Shown here one piece after another: positions 1 through 8,829 of a stretch of DNA of 48,546 nucleotides. Each line of letters opens with the position of its first letter. Position 1 is the first letter of the stretch. The stretch spans positions 1 to 48,546 of the forward strand of contig JAEWGC010000009.1 of the NCBI GenBank assembly GCA_023388495.1, given 5' to 3'. The DNA comes from Bacillota bacterium. GTDB lineage: Bacteria; Bacillota; Clostridia; Tissierellales; Tissierellaceae. Both the position numbers and the translations under genes were made by a program. The notes under the pieces are model-generated. The model did no database searches. It was not told the origin of the DNA and saw nothing but the letters and a program-made list of their open reading frames with translations.

Positions 1-455
1 TGACCAAAGAGGAAAAGGCTTTGTTGGTAGAAACTGAAAATGCCAAGGCACCTTACTACGAGCAGATGAATGAGCTAAATAGGCAGATTGATGAAAAGAC
101 AGCTATGATTGTAAAGCAAGCAGATCCGATTTTTAATCAGATTTTCAAAATCAAAAACGCGCACGAAAATCTATGGACCAAGTTGGATACCCACGAAAAC
201 CAATCCCAAAAAACAGTGGGACATGATTATATCAAGTTCATTCAGCTTTCTGATGTCTTGACAAAGTCAGAAAAAGAAGTGTTGATTCGTGAACAGAAGA
301 AGATCGATGAGCTCTACGAAAAAGTGGATACCTATTATGCTCAGGCAGAAGAGGCCACTGCTGATTTAAAGGCACAGCTAGAGGCAGTGATTTCCAACAT
401 TCAGAAAATTGATTCCAAGACGACTTCTATCTGGGGCAAAGTTTACCCTAAGTAA
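1..455 (+). CDS. Unrecognised coiled-coil protein, 3' part only
   Basis: The reading frame is open to the left edge of the window, so the start of the gene is missing; it ends at a TAA at 453-455. About 150 residues are visible. They are rich in Glu, Lys, Gln and Ala with few prolines, and look like long alpha-helices or coiled coil, with several regularly spaced acidic and basic stretches. No catalytic motif or membrane segment can be seen in this part. Codon use looks less AT-rich than in the housekeeping genes of the second half of the window, which suggests accessory DNA. A good intrinsic terminator follows at 500-529. I do not recognise the family and give no function. Confidence 0.6.
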   Translation, partial: TKEEKALLVETENAKAPYYEQMNELNRQIDEKTAMIVKQADPIFNQIFKIKNAHENLWTKLDTHENQSQKTVGHDYIKFIQLSDVLTKSEKEVLIREQKKIDELYEKVDTYYAQAEEATADLKAQLEAVISNIQKIDSKTTSIWGKVYPK

Positions 456-499
456 AACCGTAATTCCAGCGAAACATCGCTCTTACTAATATAATATTG

Positions 500-529
500 A
501 AAAAAGCTCGGCATTTGCCGGGCTTTTTC
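500..529 (+). terminator. Intrinsic terminator
   Basis: A GC-rich hairpin (AAAAAGCTCGGC, loop ATTT, GCCGGGCTTTTT, with one G-T pair) ends in a T run, 45 bases after the stop of the first gene. A-rich and T-rich flanks would let it work in both directions. Confidence 0.85.
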
Positions 530-858
530 TATCTATTTCGATAAATTTTGCTCAAATGACTGGACTGCCTTGCAGAGTTCTGGCACATGTATAGATTGAA
601 AGTTGTGCTGTCGTAATGTTGTAAACAACAGCAAGAACAGCTTATATGAAAGATAAAATCCGTTTACTATCCATTTACAAAGATATTTTAGACTATCCTG
701 GGGATGTAAGAACAAAGTTATCAGCAGAAAGAAACTGAAGATACAGGCCTTACTATGAATAAATCCATGTAAACTATATGCAGTGTGATTTGTTGGTTTT
801 GGTATAGATAAATCCTATATATTGTGGTATCCTCATATGCTTGAAGGAGGTGACAATC
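530..858. other. Stretch with no supported gene
   Basis: Between the first terminator and the DUF6809-like gene there is no frame that I would call. Two weak traces exist: a minus-strand frame at 533-715 that ends right at the bidirectional terminator and could be the tail of an old gene, and a plus-strand frame of about 30 codons from 644 that stops near 736. Neither has a credible ribosome-binding site or family likeness. The stretch is probably remnant accessory DNA. Confidence 0.5.
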
Positions 859-1161
859 ATGCAGAAAGAAAAGATACTCAGCGATTTATACAATGGAAAG
901 CTTAATACCTCTACACATAAGATCATGTATGGCAGTGAATACCAAAAAGTAATGGACAAATTAAGTAAACTGAAAAATCAGCTGATGGATCAACTTGAGG
1001 ATGAAAGAAAAAAGCTGTTTGAAGAATTTGTCTCAACACAAATGCACTTAAGCATTATCGATAGTGAGGAACGATTTACCTACGGCTTTCGATTGGGAGC
1101 AAAACTAATAATTGAAATATTTTCGCAGGATGACGAACAGTTGAAACCGATAACCGGCTAA
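859..1161 (+). CDS. DUF6809-like small protein
   Basis: A 100-residue protein starting at ATG 859, with a strong AAGGAGGTG ribosome-binding site at 844-852; an earlier TTG at 841 overlaps that site and is not the start. The sequence opens with a short helix ending in 'LYNGKLN', then a Lys/Leu/Glu-rich helical pair (residues about 30-60), and closes with a 'FTYGFRLGAKLIIEIF' stretch. This pattern (short N-terminal 'Y.GKL', central helices, 'GFRLG..L..E') matches small proteins annotated as DUF6809 in Firmicutes, as I remember the family. Function unknown. It stands alone, just left of an IS200-type element. The family assignment is from pattern memory and could be wrong; the coding call is firm. 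Confidence 0.65.
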   Translation: MQKEKILSDLYNGKLNTSTHKIMYGSEYQKVMDKLSKLKNQLMDQLEDERKKLFEEFVSTQMHLSIIDSEERFTYGFRLGAKLIIEIFSQDDEQLKPITG

Positions 1162-1255
1162 CTGCTTGTCATTTTTCTTGTTTATGAATACCCCCGCTAA
1201 GCGGGTTGTTCCAAAGAGCTTTTAGCGGTGAACAGAAAAAACAAACCTCCTTTGA

Positions 1256-1300
1256 TATAATAGAGTTAGGTCTGACCAACCAAACTTAATCGAAGGAGGT
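1256..1300 (+). promoter_or_regulatory. tnpA -10 box and occludable ribosome-binding site
   Basis: A TATAAT box at 1256-1261 would start transcription near 1268; no good -35 box is visible. The transposase ribosome-binding site AAGGAGGT (1293-1300) is perfectly complementary to ACCTCCTT at 1245-1252, which lies upstream of the predicted start. Only transcripts reading in from outside would contain both arms and so hide the ribosome-binding site. Protection of this kind is known from IS10 and IS200. Confidence 0.5.
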
Positions 1301-1306
1301 ATCCAA

Positions 1307-1770
1307 ATGGATAATAATAGTTTATCACATACCAAATGGGATTGTAAATATCACATAGTTTTTGCGACGAAGTATAGAAGACAAATAATATATGTAAAGA
1401 TAAAAAAAGATATTGGAAAAATATTAAGACAGTTATGCGAATATAAAGGAGCAGAAATAATAGAAGCAGAGGCATGTAAAGATCATATACACATGCTAGT
1501 AACTATTCCACCAAAACTTAGTATATCAATTTTCATGGGATACTTGAAAGGAAAAAGTAGTTTAATGATATTTGATAGACATGCTAATCTAAAATATAAA
1601 TATGGAAATAGGCATTTTGGTGTAAGAGATATTATGTAAGTACAGTAGATAGAAATAAAAAAGTAATTGAGGAGTATATAAAGAAACAATTACAAGAAGA
1701 TATAGCATATGACCAATTAAGTATGAAAGAGTTTGTTGATCCATTCACCGGGGAAAAAATAAAAGGCTAG
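1307..1770 (+). pseudogene. tnpA: Frameshifted IS200 transposase TnpA (Y1 HUH family)
   Basis: The first part (1307-1639) reads as the N-terminal two thirds of an IS200 TnpA, from 'WDCKYHIVFATKYRR' to 'FGVRDIM', and includes the HUH pair 'CKDHIHMLVTIPPK'. Near 1617 the frame is lost: intact relatives read '..HFWC..YYVST..', which is recovered here by shifting one base. In the shifted frame the protein continues to a TAG at 1768-1770 and includes 'EEYIKKQLQED', the helix that carries the catalytic tyrosine in this family. The break therefore separates the HUH motif from the tyrosine. The start ATG follows a strong GAAGGAGGT. A real single-base loss is more likely than programmed frameshifting, since no slippery run is obvious. 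Confidence 0.8.
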
Positions 1771-1903
1771 ACAAGAAAAAAACCCCTTAGGGGTTGCTTG
1801 AGAAAATAAAGCGGTTGGCAGACCTTTCAATGTGTCTTGAGACACAGCAAGTACCATGCCCTTATAGGGCTAGAGCAAACCACCCGTTTTACGGGTGGTC
1901 ATG

Positions 1904-2182
1904 ATTTATGATACTGCAAAAATGATCAAAACTAATAATTCAGTAGTACAAAGATGGTACCGTAAATACAAAAATAAGGATATCTTAACAGAAACTTTAT
2001 ACTATATCTGTTAGGATAATAATTGAAGGTGAGAGTATTGGAATATTTATGGTAGACATTATATTTCTTGCCTATGGTGCTCATAAATTGTTATTTTTGC
2101 CCAGCAACAATAGGGGCGTGTCCTATATACAGATGGGTTTAAGAATTTTACGATGTAATTAAGAAAAACGGAAAGAGGTAGG
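1904..2182. other. Intergenic stretch between the IS element and the M13 peptidase
   Basis: No gene is supported here. A 37-codon frame at 2049-2162 has an ATG but its nearest purine-rich stretch is too far upstream. The leader of the downstream peptidase ends in a GAAAGAGGTAGG ribosome-binding site. Confidence 0.5.
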
Positions 2183-4174
2183 ATGATGAAGAAAAATATA
2201 AAAACTTTTATATCCTTATTGATGTGTATAAGTATATTATTAAGTGCTGTGGCTTGTAATAAAAACAATAGTAGCTTGGCTAAACATGAGAGTAGCTCAG
2301 CTAAAGAAAGTGTAAAAGAAAACTTATATGAGGCGGCAAATCATGAATGGATTAAATCACATCCAGTAAATGAACAAAACCCTGCAGTAAGCGTATTTGA
2401 TGATTTAGAGAAAAATGTAAATAAAATACTAAAAAAAGAAATTGAACAATTAGAAAATGGCACTACTAAGCCATCAAATCCTGAAGAGGAAAAACTGATT
2501 AGATATAGTAAGATTGCCAAAAACTATGAAAAGAGAAATGCCGATGGACTAAAAGTAATAAAACTATATCTTGAAAAGATCGAAAACATGAAATCTATTT
2601 CTGATTTTCAAAACATTGCATTGGAATGGACGCAAAAGAAGCTAGCCCTTCCACTTGTATTTTCAATGGAACAAGATGGTAAAGACGCAACAAAGAATGC
2701 TTTATATATGAGAGCGCCACTTACCTATTTACAAAAAGGTGAAGGCTATGAACAGCAAGCTGAAGCATATAAAAATGCTATGTCTAAGCTAGTGAAGCTA
2801 GCAGGCTATAGGGATGAAGATGCAAAAAAAATCACTGAAAACGCAGTAAAGTTCGATTCCTTGCTAGAAAATAATATTACAGAAATGCAAGATGACTATA
2901 CGCCAGCTTCAAGCTATAATCCAAAAACAATTGATGAAATAAAGAAGTTTTCTAAAAATCTTGATTTCGAAAAATTGTTTAAAGACCTATCTGGAAAAGA
3001 TATAAAAAGATTTTCTGTAGAGGATATGAAGTACTATGGATCACTAGACTTAGTATTTAATGACGAAAATCTGGAAAACTTGAAATCTTGGCTTATTACA
3101 GGCCTTATCTTAAACAGTGCTGAGCTTACAAGTGAAGAAGCCTGTAAACTTAAAGAGAAATTTGAAGAAGAAGTTTATGGTTATGTAGGCACAAAGACCA
3201 TAGAGGAAAAAACATTTAATGAAATAAATTTCACCTTTGGTCATGTTGTAGGAAATATGTATGGAAAGAAATATTTTGGGGAAGAAGCAAAAAAAGATGT
3301 GACTAATATGGTAAAGGAAATGATTGATATATACAAAGAGAAGCTAGAAAACAACACATGGCTTTCTAAGGAGACAATTGCCAATGCTATTAAAAAACTG
3401 GATACTATGGGAATACAAGTTGGTTATCCAGAAGATTATGGGCAAGAATATAGGGATTTTAAAGTAGATGACCAAGCTTCATATTTTGAAAATTATACAA
3501 GCTTCTCAGAAATTAGTCAAAAATTAAGGTATGAAAATATAAATGAAGATGTAGATAAAAACGCAATGGATATGGCAGGATACACGGTAAATGCTTACTA
3601 TAGTCCAAGCTCAAATAAAGTAGTGTTTCCAGCTGCTATGTTTCAAGCACCATTCTATGACAAAAATAGATCAAAAAGTGCAAATTTTGGTGCTATAGGA
3701 GCTATAATTGGACATGAAATATCTCATGCTTTTGATATAAACGGTGCAGGGTATGATGAAAATGGAAATATAAGCTCATGGTGGACAGAAGAGGACTATA
3801 AGAAATTTGAAGAGAAGAATAAGGCAATGGTAGACCAATGGAAAGAGCTGGAGTTTGCAGGGCAAAAACTAAACTCTGAACAATTATTAGCTGAAAATAT
3901 AGCTGATAATGGAGGCTTATCAGTTGCATTAGAAGCAACTAAAAAACTAGAGGATGCTAATTTAGAAGAATTTTTTAAGAGTTGGGCAAGTGTTTGGGCT
4001 TCAAATCAAACACCTGAGTACGCAAAGTTTGCTACAGAAAATGACACACATGCACCAAAGCCATTAAGGGCAAATATCCAAGCACAAAATATGGATGAAT
4101 TTTATGAAACATTTGGTATAACAGAGAGTGATCCAATGTATAGAGCACCAGAAAAAAGAGTAAAAATTTGGTAG
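2183..4174 (+). CDS. M13 family zinc metallopeptidase, lipoprotein
   Basis: A 663-residue neprilysin/PepO-like endopeptidase, expected on the outside of the membrane where it would cleave short peptides. Residues 1-25 form a lipoprotein signal (basic start, hydrophobic core, cysteine after 'SAVA'). The zinc site HEISH is at residues 511-515 within 'AIIGHEISHAFD', and the third ligand lies in 'ENIADNGG' (Glu571), the spacing expected for M13. The substrate-binding 'NAYY' and 'FPAAMFQAPFYD' stretches precede it. The usual C-terminal 'CxxW' ends here as 'KRVKIW'. The length is normal for bacterial members. The ribosome-binding site is GAAAGAGGTAGG; ATG 2183 or 2186 would both work. A second lipoprotein gene follows after 15 bases, so the two are probably one operon. 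Confidence 0.93.
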   Translation: MMKKNIKTFISLLMCISILLSAVACNKNNSSLAKHESSSAKESVKENLYEAANHEWIKSHPVNEQNPAVSVFDDLEKNVNKILKKEIEQLENGTTKPSNPEEEKLIRYSKIAKNYEKRNADGLKVIKLYLEKIENMKSISDFQNIALEWTQKKLALPLVFSMEQDGKDATKNALYMRAPLTYLQKGEGYEQQAEAYKNAMSKLVKLAGYRDEDAKKITENAVKFDSLLENNITEMQDDYTPASSYNPKTIDEIKKFSKNLDFEKLFKDLSGKDIKRFSVEDMKYYGSLDLVFNDENLENLKSWLITGLILNSAELTSEEACKLKEKFEEEVYGYVGTKTIEEKTFNEINFTFGHVVGNMYGKKYFGEEAKKDVTNMVKEMIDIYKEKLENNTWLSKETIANAIKKLDTMGIQVGYPEDYGQEYRDFKVDDQASYFENYTSFSEISQKLRYENINEDVDKNAMDMAGYTVNAYYSPSSNKVVFPAAMFQAPFYDKNRSKSANFGAIGAIIGHEISHAFDINGAGYDENGNISSWWTEEDYKKFEEKNKAMVDQWKELEFAGQKLNSEQLLAENIADNGGLSVALEATKKLEDANLEEFFKSWASVWASNQTPEYAKFATENDTHAPKPLRANIQAQNMDEFYETFGITESDPMYRAPEKRVKIW

Positions 4175-4189
4175 AAAAGGAGAAGAAGA

Positions 4190-5116
4190 ATGATAAAACT
4201 AAGTAAAATAATCTTACCTATATTACTGGTAGCAGTTGTACTAAGCTCATGCACAGCAAATAATAAGGGAGCAGTAAATGTTACAAAATATGACGCTAAA
4301 GAAATAGAGGATTATGGTCAAAAAGTAGATGTAAATGGTAAAAAAATGAATATTTATGTAACGGGTGAGGGGAAGATTCCATTAGTAATTTTCCCGGGAC
4401 AGGGAGAGTTCTCTGCTAGATATGCCTATAAAAATATGCTGGATATACTTGAAAAAAGCTATAAACTGTATATTGTTGAGCCCTTGGGATATGGGTTAAG
4501 TGATGAGGCAGACACACCACGAACCATTGAAAATATTACTGAAGAAATCCACACAGCCTTAAAAAAGCTTGATCTAGATAAATACTATTTAGATGCTCAT
4601 TCTCTTGGTGGTATGTATGCTTTAAACTATTCCAAAGAGTATCCTAATGAGGTAAAAGGATTCATTGGTATAGACACAAGCACTCCCAATATGGAAGGTG
4701 GACTAGAGACTCAAGATCAAGATGGAGCAGGAGACTGGGCACAAACTATACCAGATGTTGATAATAAGATCAATGAACAATATTTTTCTATTGGGAAAAA
4801 GATAGCTAACAATGACACATTTAAAGATGAAGCAAAGCATTTGGCTGAAAATCTTAAAAAGATGGAAAATGTAAAGTTTTCAAAGGGTATGCCAGTAAAA
4901 TACTTTTTAGCAAGTGAGACATCAGAAGGAATAAAATTACGCAAGGAAATATTCCCAGATCTTAAGGATTGGGACAAACAACATATTGATTTATCTGAAG
5001 ATCCAAAGGATGTATCTATAGAAGAGTTAGAAGGAGATCACCTTCTGTATCATACACAGTATGAAAGACTTGCAAAGGGCATAGCAGATTTTATAGAAAA
5101 AAATGAAAGTAAATAA
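4190..5116 (+). CDS. Alpha/beta-hydrolase fold lipoprotein
   Basis: A 308-residue protein with a lipoprotein signal (lipobox 'LSSC' near residue 21) and an alpha/beta-hydrolase body. After the first strand 'IPLVIFPGQGEFS' comes the nucleophile elbow 'DAHSLGG' with Ser138, where the usual first Gly is Ala; the catalytic His is most likely His284 in 'EGDHLLYH'. Members hydrolyse esters or peptides, but the substrate cannot be read from the sequence. The start ATG follows AAAAGGAGAAG, directly behind the M13 peptidase gene, and a terminator follows at 5131. The pairing with a secreted peptidase suggests a role in degrading extracellular material; this is inference. Confidence 0.85.
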   Translation: MIKLSKIILPILLVAVVLSSCTANNKGAVNVTKYDAKEIEDYGQKVDVNGKKMNIYVTGEGKIPLVIFPGQGEFSARYAYKNMLDILEKSYKLYIVEPLGYGLSDEADTPRTIENITEEIHTALKKLDLDKYYLDAHSLGGMYALNYSKEYPNEVKGFIGIDTSTPNMEGGLETQDQDGAGDWAQTIPDVDNKINEQYFSIGKKIANNDTFKDEAKHLAENLKKMENVKFSKGMPVKYFLASETSEGIKLRKEIFPDLKDWDKQHIDLSEDPKDVSIEELEGDHLLYHTQYERLAKGIADFIEKNESK

Positions 5117-5130
5117 ATAGGCCTAAATAA

Positions 5131-5176
5131 AAAAAGAACTCTTCTGGGAAATATTTAGTTTCAGGGGAGTTTTTTA
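5131..5176 (+). terminator. Intrinsic terminator
   Basis: An imperfect hairpin (AACTCTTCTG pairing with CAGGGGAGTT through two G-T pairs) is followed by TTTTTT. It closes the peptidase-hydrolase pair. Confidence 0.75.
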
Positions 5177-5257
5177 TACCTATTATGCTTTGGTAGTATC
5201 CATAATATTGTGTAAACCTATGAAGATATTCTATTTATAAAGAAGGGAAGAGAAATA

Positions 5258-6058
5258 GTGAAAAATAAATATATAAAGTCTTCTTTTTTCGTATTTCTAG
5301 CATTAGTGTTTTATTTTAGCTCCAAAAAACTATCAATTATGCTTTCGTATGCACTCTACTATATATCGGACATGCTGTCTGTGCCAAGGGACTTTTTTGT
5401 TAACAAAGAAAACCTTGTATATATTATAGTGAATTTAGTGTTAATACTGGTTTTCAGTTTAATATATCTAAAGTTTGTTAGACAAAAAAATGTACCTAAA
5501 ATCAAAGTCAATAAAGGTAAGGGTATAGCTTTATCTTTTGTGATAGGAACTGGAGTAGCAGGTCTAGCAATGGTATGGTTAATTTTTGTTGATGATGTAC
5601 TATCAAAGATTAATTTCATTGGACAGAGTATGGAAGCTCACAACAGTGTAAGCTCTTCAATTGAACAGGGAGCATATATCTGGTTGTTCCTAGCTGCCTG
5701 TGTAGTTGGTCCAATTATAGAGGAACTAGTGTTTAGAGGTTTAATATTTAATTGCTTAGAGAGAAGTTTTTCAAAAGCTTTGCCAGCGATTATCATTTCG
5801 GGTATTGCATTTGGCATGTGGCATGAAGTTTTAGTACAAGGTGTTTACGCTTCATTTATGGGAATTGTGTTAGGGATAATTTATTATAAAACACGAGATC
5901 TCAGGAGGACGATTTTAATACACATGATAAATAATATAATATCTACATTACCACCAGCCATAAGCAATTCATCTTTTGCAGATAATCTTAATTTGTTCTG
6001 TGTGGTTATGATATTTCCAATGCTCTTTGTAATGCATAAAGTAATAAAAACAGTTTGA
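5258..6058 (+). CDS. CPBP family intramembrane protease (CAAX protease-like)
   Basis: A 266-residue membrane protein with about seven hydrophobic segments. The Abi/CPBP signature is clear: 'EELVFRG' with the Glu155-Glu156 pair, 'FGMWHEV' with His189, and 'HMINNI' near residue 223. These residues form the metal-free or metal-dependent active site of the Rce1-like family, which cleaves proteins inside or near the membrane; in bacteria it is often linked to bacteriocin immunity or membrane quality control. The start is GTG 5258 with AGAAGGGAAG upstream. The gene stands alone between a terminator and a pseudogene. The substrate is unknown. Confidence 0.88.
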   Translation: MKNKYIKSSFFVFLALVFYFSSKKLSIMLSYALYYISDMLSVPRDFFVNKENLVYIIVNLVLILVFSLIYLKFVRQKNVPKIKVNKGKGIALSFVIGTGVAGLAMVWLIFVDDVLSKINFIGQSMEAHNSVSSSIEQGAYIWLFLAACVVGPIIEELVFRGLIFNCLERSFSKALPAIIISGIAFGMWHEVLVQGVYASFMGIVLGIIYYKTRDLRRTILIHMINNIISTLPPAISNSSFADNLNLFCVVMIFPMLFVMHKVIKTV

Positions 6059-6185
6059 AAAAATAAGAAGTCGTAAAAAATCTATTTTTTTCAAAAAACT
6101 GTCATTTCTGATAGGGTGTTTTTAAAAAAATCTTTATAATTAATATTGAGGGATTTTATTATGCCAATTTTTGAACAGAAAGTAG

Positions 6186-8774
6186 GTGATGAAATGCGTC
6201 AAGTTGAGCATGAAGGACTTTATCTTTGCCGACGCTGTGGCTCAGGCACTGCTGGGAGACAAAAACAGCAACTTTGCAGTGCAAAAAACCCAAAGTCCAG
6301 AAGAAATACTTAAGTATTGCGAAATTACCTCCTCCTGGGATAATGCAAACAGCCGTCTTGTACTTAACAACTACGACGGCGGAGGAATAATGAGTTGGGA
6401 AAATGATATCAACATATATGTTGAAGGAACTAACACAATTAATGGAGGCGACATTGAAGCACTCACATTTGGCAAAACATCCATCAGTGGCGATTCAGGT
6501 GCCAGCTTGACATTAAACTCAAACGGCAGTCGAGCCTATGGGTTTGGGACAGTAGAAGTCAAGGGCATTACCTTGAATGTAAATGTTAATAATATAGGGG
6601 ACAGTTCTAGTGATACTAAGGGCATTCATGCAGGAACCGCATTAAAGGGTACAGCAAAGCTTGTCATCAATGTAGAGGGGTATGATGGTGCAAGTATGTC
6701 TGTTGGGGGCGTTTTGGGGTAGCTGAATATGAGAGATAGTGCCACGGCAGAAATCAATGTAGATGGTAAAAATTCAGCCTCTAATGTAATAGGAACCAAC
6801 TATGTCAATTTATATGGTAGAGGTAAATTAACCATTACCACAACTAATCCTGCCTCCGACGGAACAGCAAAAGTAGTTAACAATGAACCATATCTTGCAG
6901 CTCCATATAGTGTAACCGCAGGTGGATGGGATCAAGCAAATGTTATCTATAGTGTTATCGTAAACAGCGGCAGTGCCGATCTGACAACAGCAGCTAAAGG
7001 AGACACAGTAACCATAACAGCAGACTCGGCACCCAGCGGTCAAGTATTTGACAAATGGACTACAGAGGATGGTGTAACTTTCGCCAATGCAAATGACTCC
7101 ACCACTACCTTTGAGATGCCAGCTAAGGCGGTAACAGTTACAGCAACCTATAAGAACGACCCTAATATGGACACAGAGCTTAAGAATATTAAGGCAAAGA
7201 TAGCAACACCATCAATCTTATGGGAAGATGTCACACTAACACCTACCTATGATAAGACGACCAGAACCTACGCACTGGATATAGGCACCGATTATAATAC
7301 AATCGATTTTGAACTTTATCCAGAGGTTTCCGGACAGGATGTAATTGCCAATGTCGATGGAGCTGATCTTACAGTGTCTTCAGAGTGGTATAGATTTAAA
7401 ACCGACCATCATAACTTTACTAAAGCTACCACAGTCTTTGTCTTTACCGTTACAGCTAAAGACGGTGTAACTCCTGTACTGTAACTGTAAACAGGGGAGT
7501 AACAGTAACAGGAATTTCAGTAAACAGCACAATTCATAAAACAGCCTATAAAGTAGGAGAAACACTAGATGTCACAGGACTTACCATAAAGGCTGATATG
7601 TCTGACAGTAGTATACAGACAATAAATGTAACAGCACCTATGGTAACAGGCTTTGACTCAAGTGCAGTGGCAGCAAGTCAAACCCTAACAATTACCTATG
7701 GTGGTAAAACAACCACTTATGACATAAGCATATAAAAAGCCGACGGTCCGGCAGCACCTACAGGATTTGTTGGAGTAAAACCAACAACTGAAGGTGGCAA
7801 TGACGGAAAGATTACCGGAACAACTGCTTTGATGGAATATGATACAAGTTCATCCTTTAGCAGTCCAACAGACTGTACCGGAACTGAAATCACAGGACTT
7901 AGTGCAGGCACCTACTATGTAAGAGTAAAAGAAACAGCAACCCATAAAGCAGGAGCAGCAGCTACAGTAACAGTACCAGTAGGAGGTACAACAACAGCAG
8001 GGCAAAAGGGTGTAGCAAATGCGTCCATACCGGAGAAATCCATAACAGGCGCTATCGCCAAAGCATAGGCTGATGCAAAAGCACAGAGCAAAACTGTAAA
8101 CGGCACCAATGTGGCGCTGAATGTCACTATGCCAAAGGGTGCCACTTCCTTGACTGCAACCCTTACCAAACGCTCTTTGGATAGTCTTGTGAGTGCAGGC
8201 GTAAAAAGATTTGAACTGAATGGCTCTCCAGTGACTGTATCTTTTGATACCAAAGCACTGGCGGAAATCCAGAAACAAAGAGTCTATGACCTAACAATAA
8301 ATTATCAGAAGGACAGCAAGGATGCTACAGTAACCAGCTTCAGAGGGGTACGGCTACAGTTTCCCTACCTTATACTCCAGCCAAGGATGAAGCAATCGGC
8401 GGTCTGTATGCGGTTTATGTAAACGCTAGGGGCAAAGCCACTCGTGCCGAGGTTAGCTCCATGCTCCACCGCTGTATCAAGCTGACCATTGACCCTGCCA
8501 CCGCACAGGGCGGGGCGAAAAATGACGCAGGACAATACCTGTACTATAAAAACAGCAAGGCACTTACCGGTACAAAGACCATTAACGGAGTGAAGTATTT
8601 CTTCAACACAGACGGAACGCTGAAAACCAGCTGGGTTAAAGAGGTTGACAATTGGAGGTACTATGACCGCAATACCATGCTGGTAGGCTTTTGGAACATC
8701 GATGCAGGTAGACCTATTATTTCGCCAAGGACGGCATCATGGTATCCGGCGTTTTATACGCTATGATAGCCTAG
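6186..8774 (+). pseudogene. Large secreted surface protein, several times broken
   Basis: A chain of frames reads as one decayed extracellular protein. In order: a repetitive beta-rich region resembling a beta-helix (6270-6900), a divergent InlB B-repeat ('DKWTTEDGV..F', about 6950-7160), a cadherin-like beta-sandwich domain (7170-7470), a bacterial Ig-like domain ('VTGISV..TAYKVGE..', 7500-7735), further repeats, an S-layer-homology stump ('ATRAEVSSMLHR', about 8440-8475) and cell-wall-binding repeats ('INGVKYFFNTDGTLKTSW'). Lesions: in-frame stops at 6720-6722, 7732-7734 and 8066-8068, and frameshifts near 7475, 8345 and 8710. There is no signal peptide at the left end, so the start is lost as well. 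The right part is less AT-rich than the rest of the window, which suggests acquisition by transfer. A terminator follows. Confidence 0.85.
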
Positions 8775-8790
8775 TTGCCAAAAGCTAAAC

Positions 8791-8822
8791 AAGAGCATGC
8801 CCGCTTTTAAGGGCAGGCTCTT
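8791..8822 (+). terminator. Intrinsic terminator of the surface-protein pseudogene
   Basis: A strong hairpin (AAGAGCATGCCC pairing with GGGCAGGCTCTT, one A-G mismatch) lies 17 bases after the final stop of the decayed gene. The group II intron begins only seven bases after the stem. Confidence 0.75.
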
Positions 8823-8829
8823 ACTAACT

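Larger units (their letters stand above)
1190..1903 (+). mobile_element. IS200-type insertion sequence (IS200/IS605 family)
   Basis: The element carries a single HUH (Y1) transposase gene and no TnpB. Hairpins characteristic of this family lie at both sides: CCCGC-TAA-GCGGG at 1193-1205 on the left and ACCACCCG-TTTTA-CGGGTGGT at 1879-1899 on the right. A further hairpin, AACCCC-TTA-GGGGTT (1781-1795), follows the transposase. Elements of this family have no terminal inverted repeats and make no target duplication, so exact ends cannot be fixed from one copy; the limits given are the outer hairpins with a small margin. The transposase is frameshifted, so this copy is probably dead on its own. 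Confidence 0.75.

Noticed and set aside
533..715. Minus-strand open frame of 60 codons ending next to a bidirectional terminator
   Set aside because: No ribosome-binding site, no recognisable family and a length expected by chance in AT-rich DNA; kept only as a possible gene remnant.
2049..2162. Plus-strand frame of 37 codons upstream of the M13 peptidase
   Set aside because: The purine-rich stretch ahead is too far from the ATG, and the sequence shows no conserved pattern.
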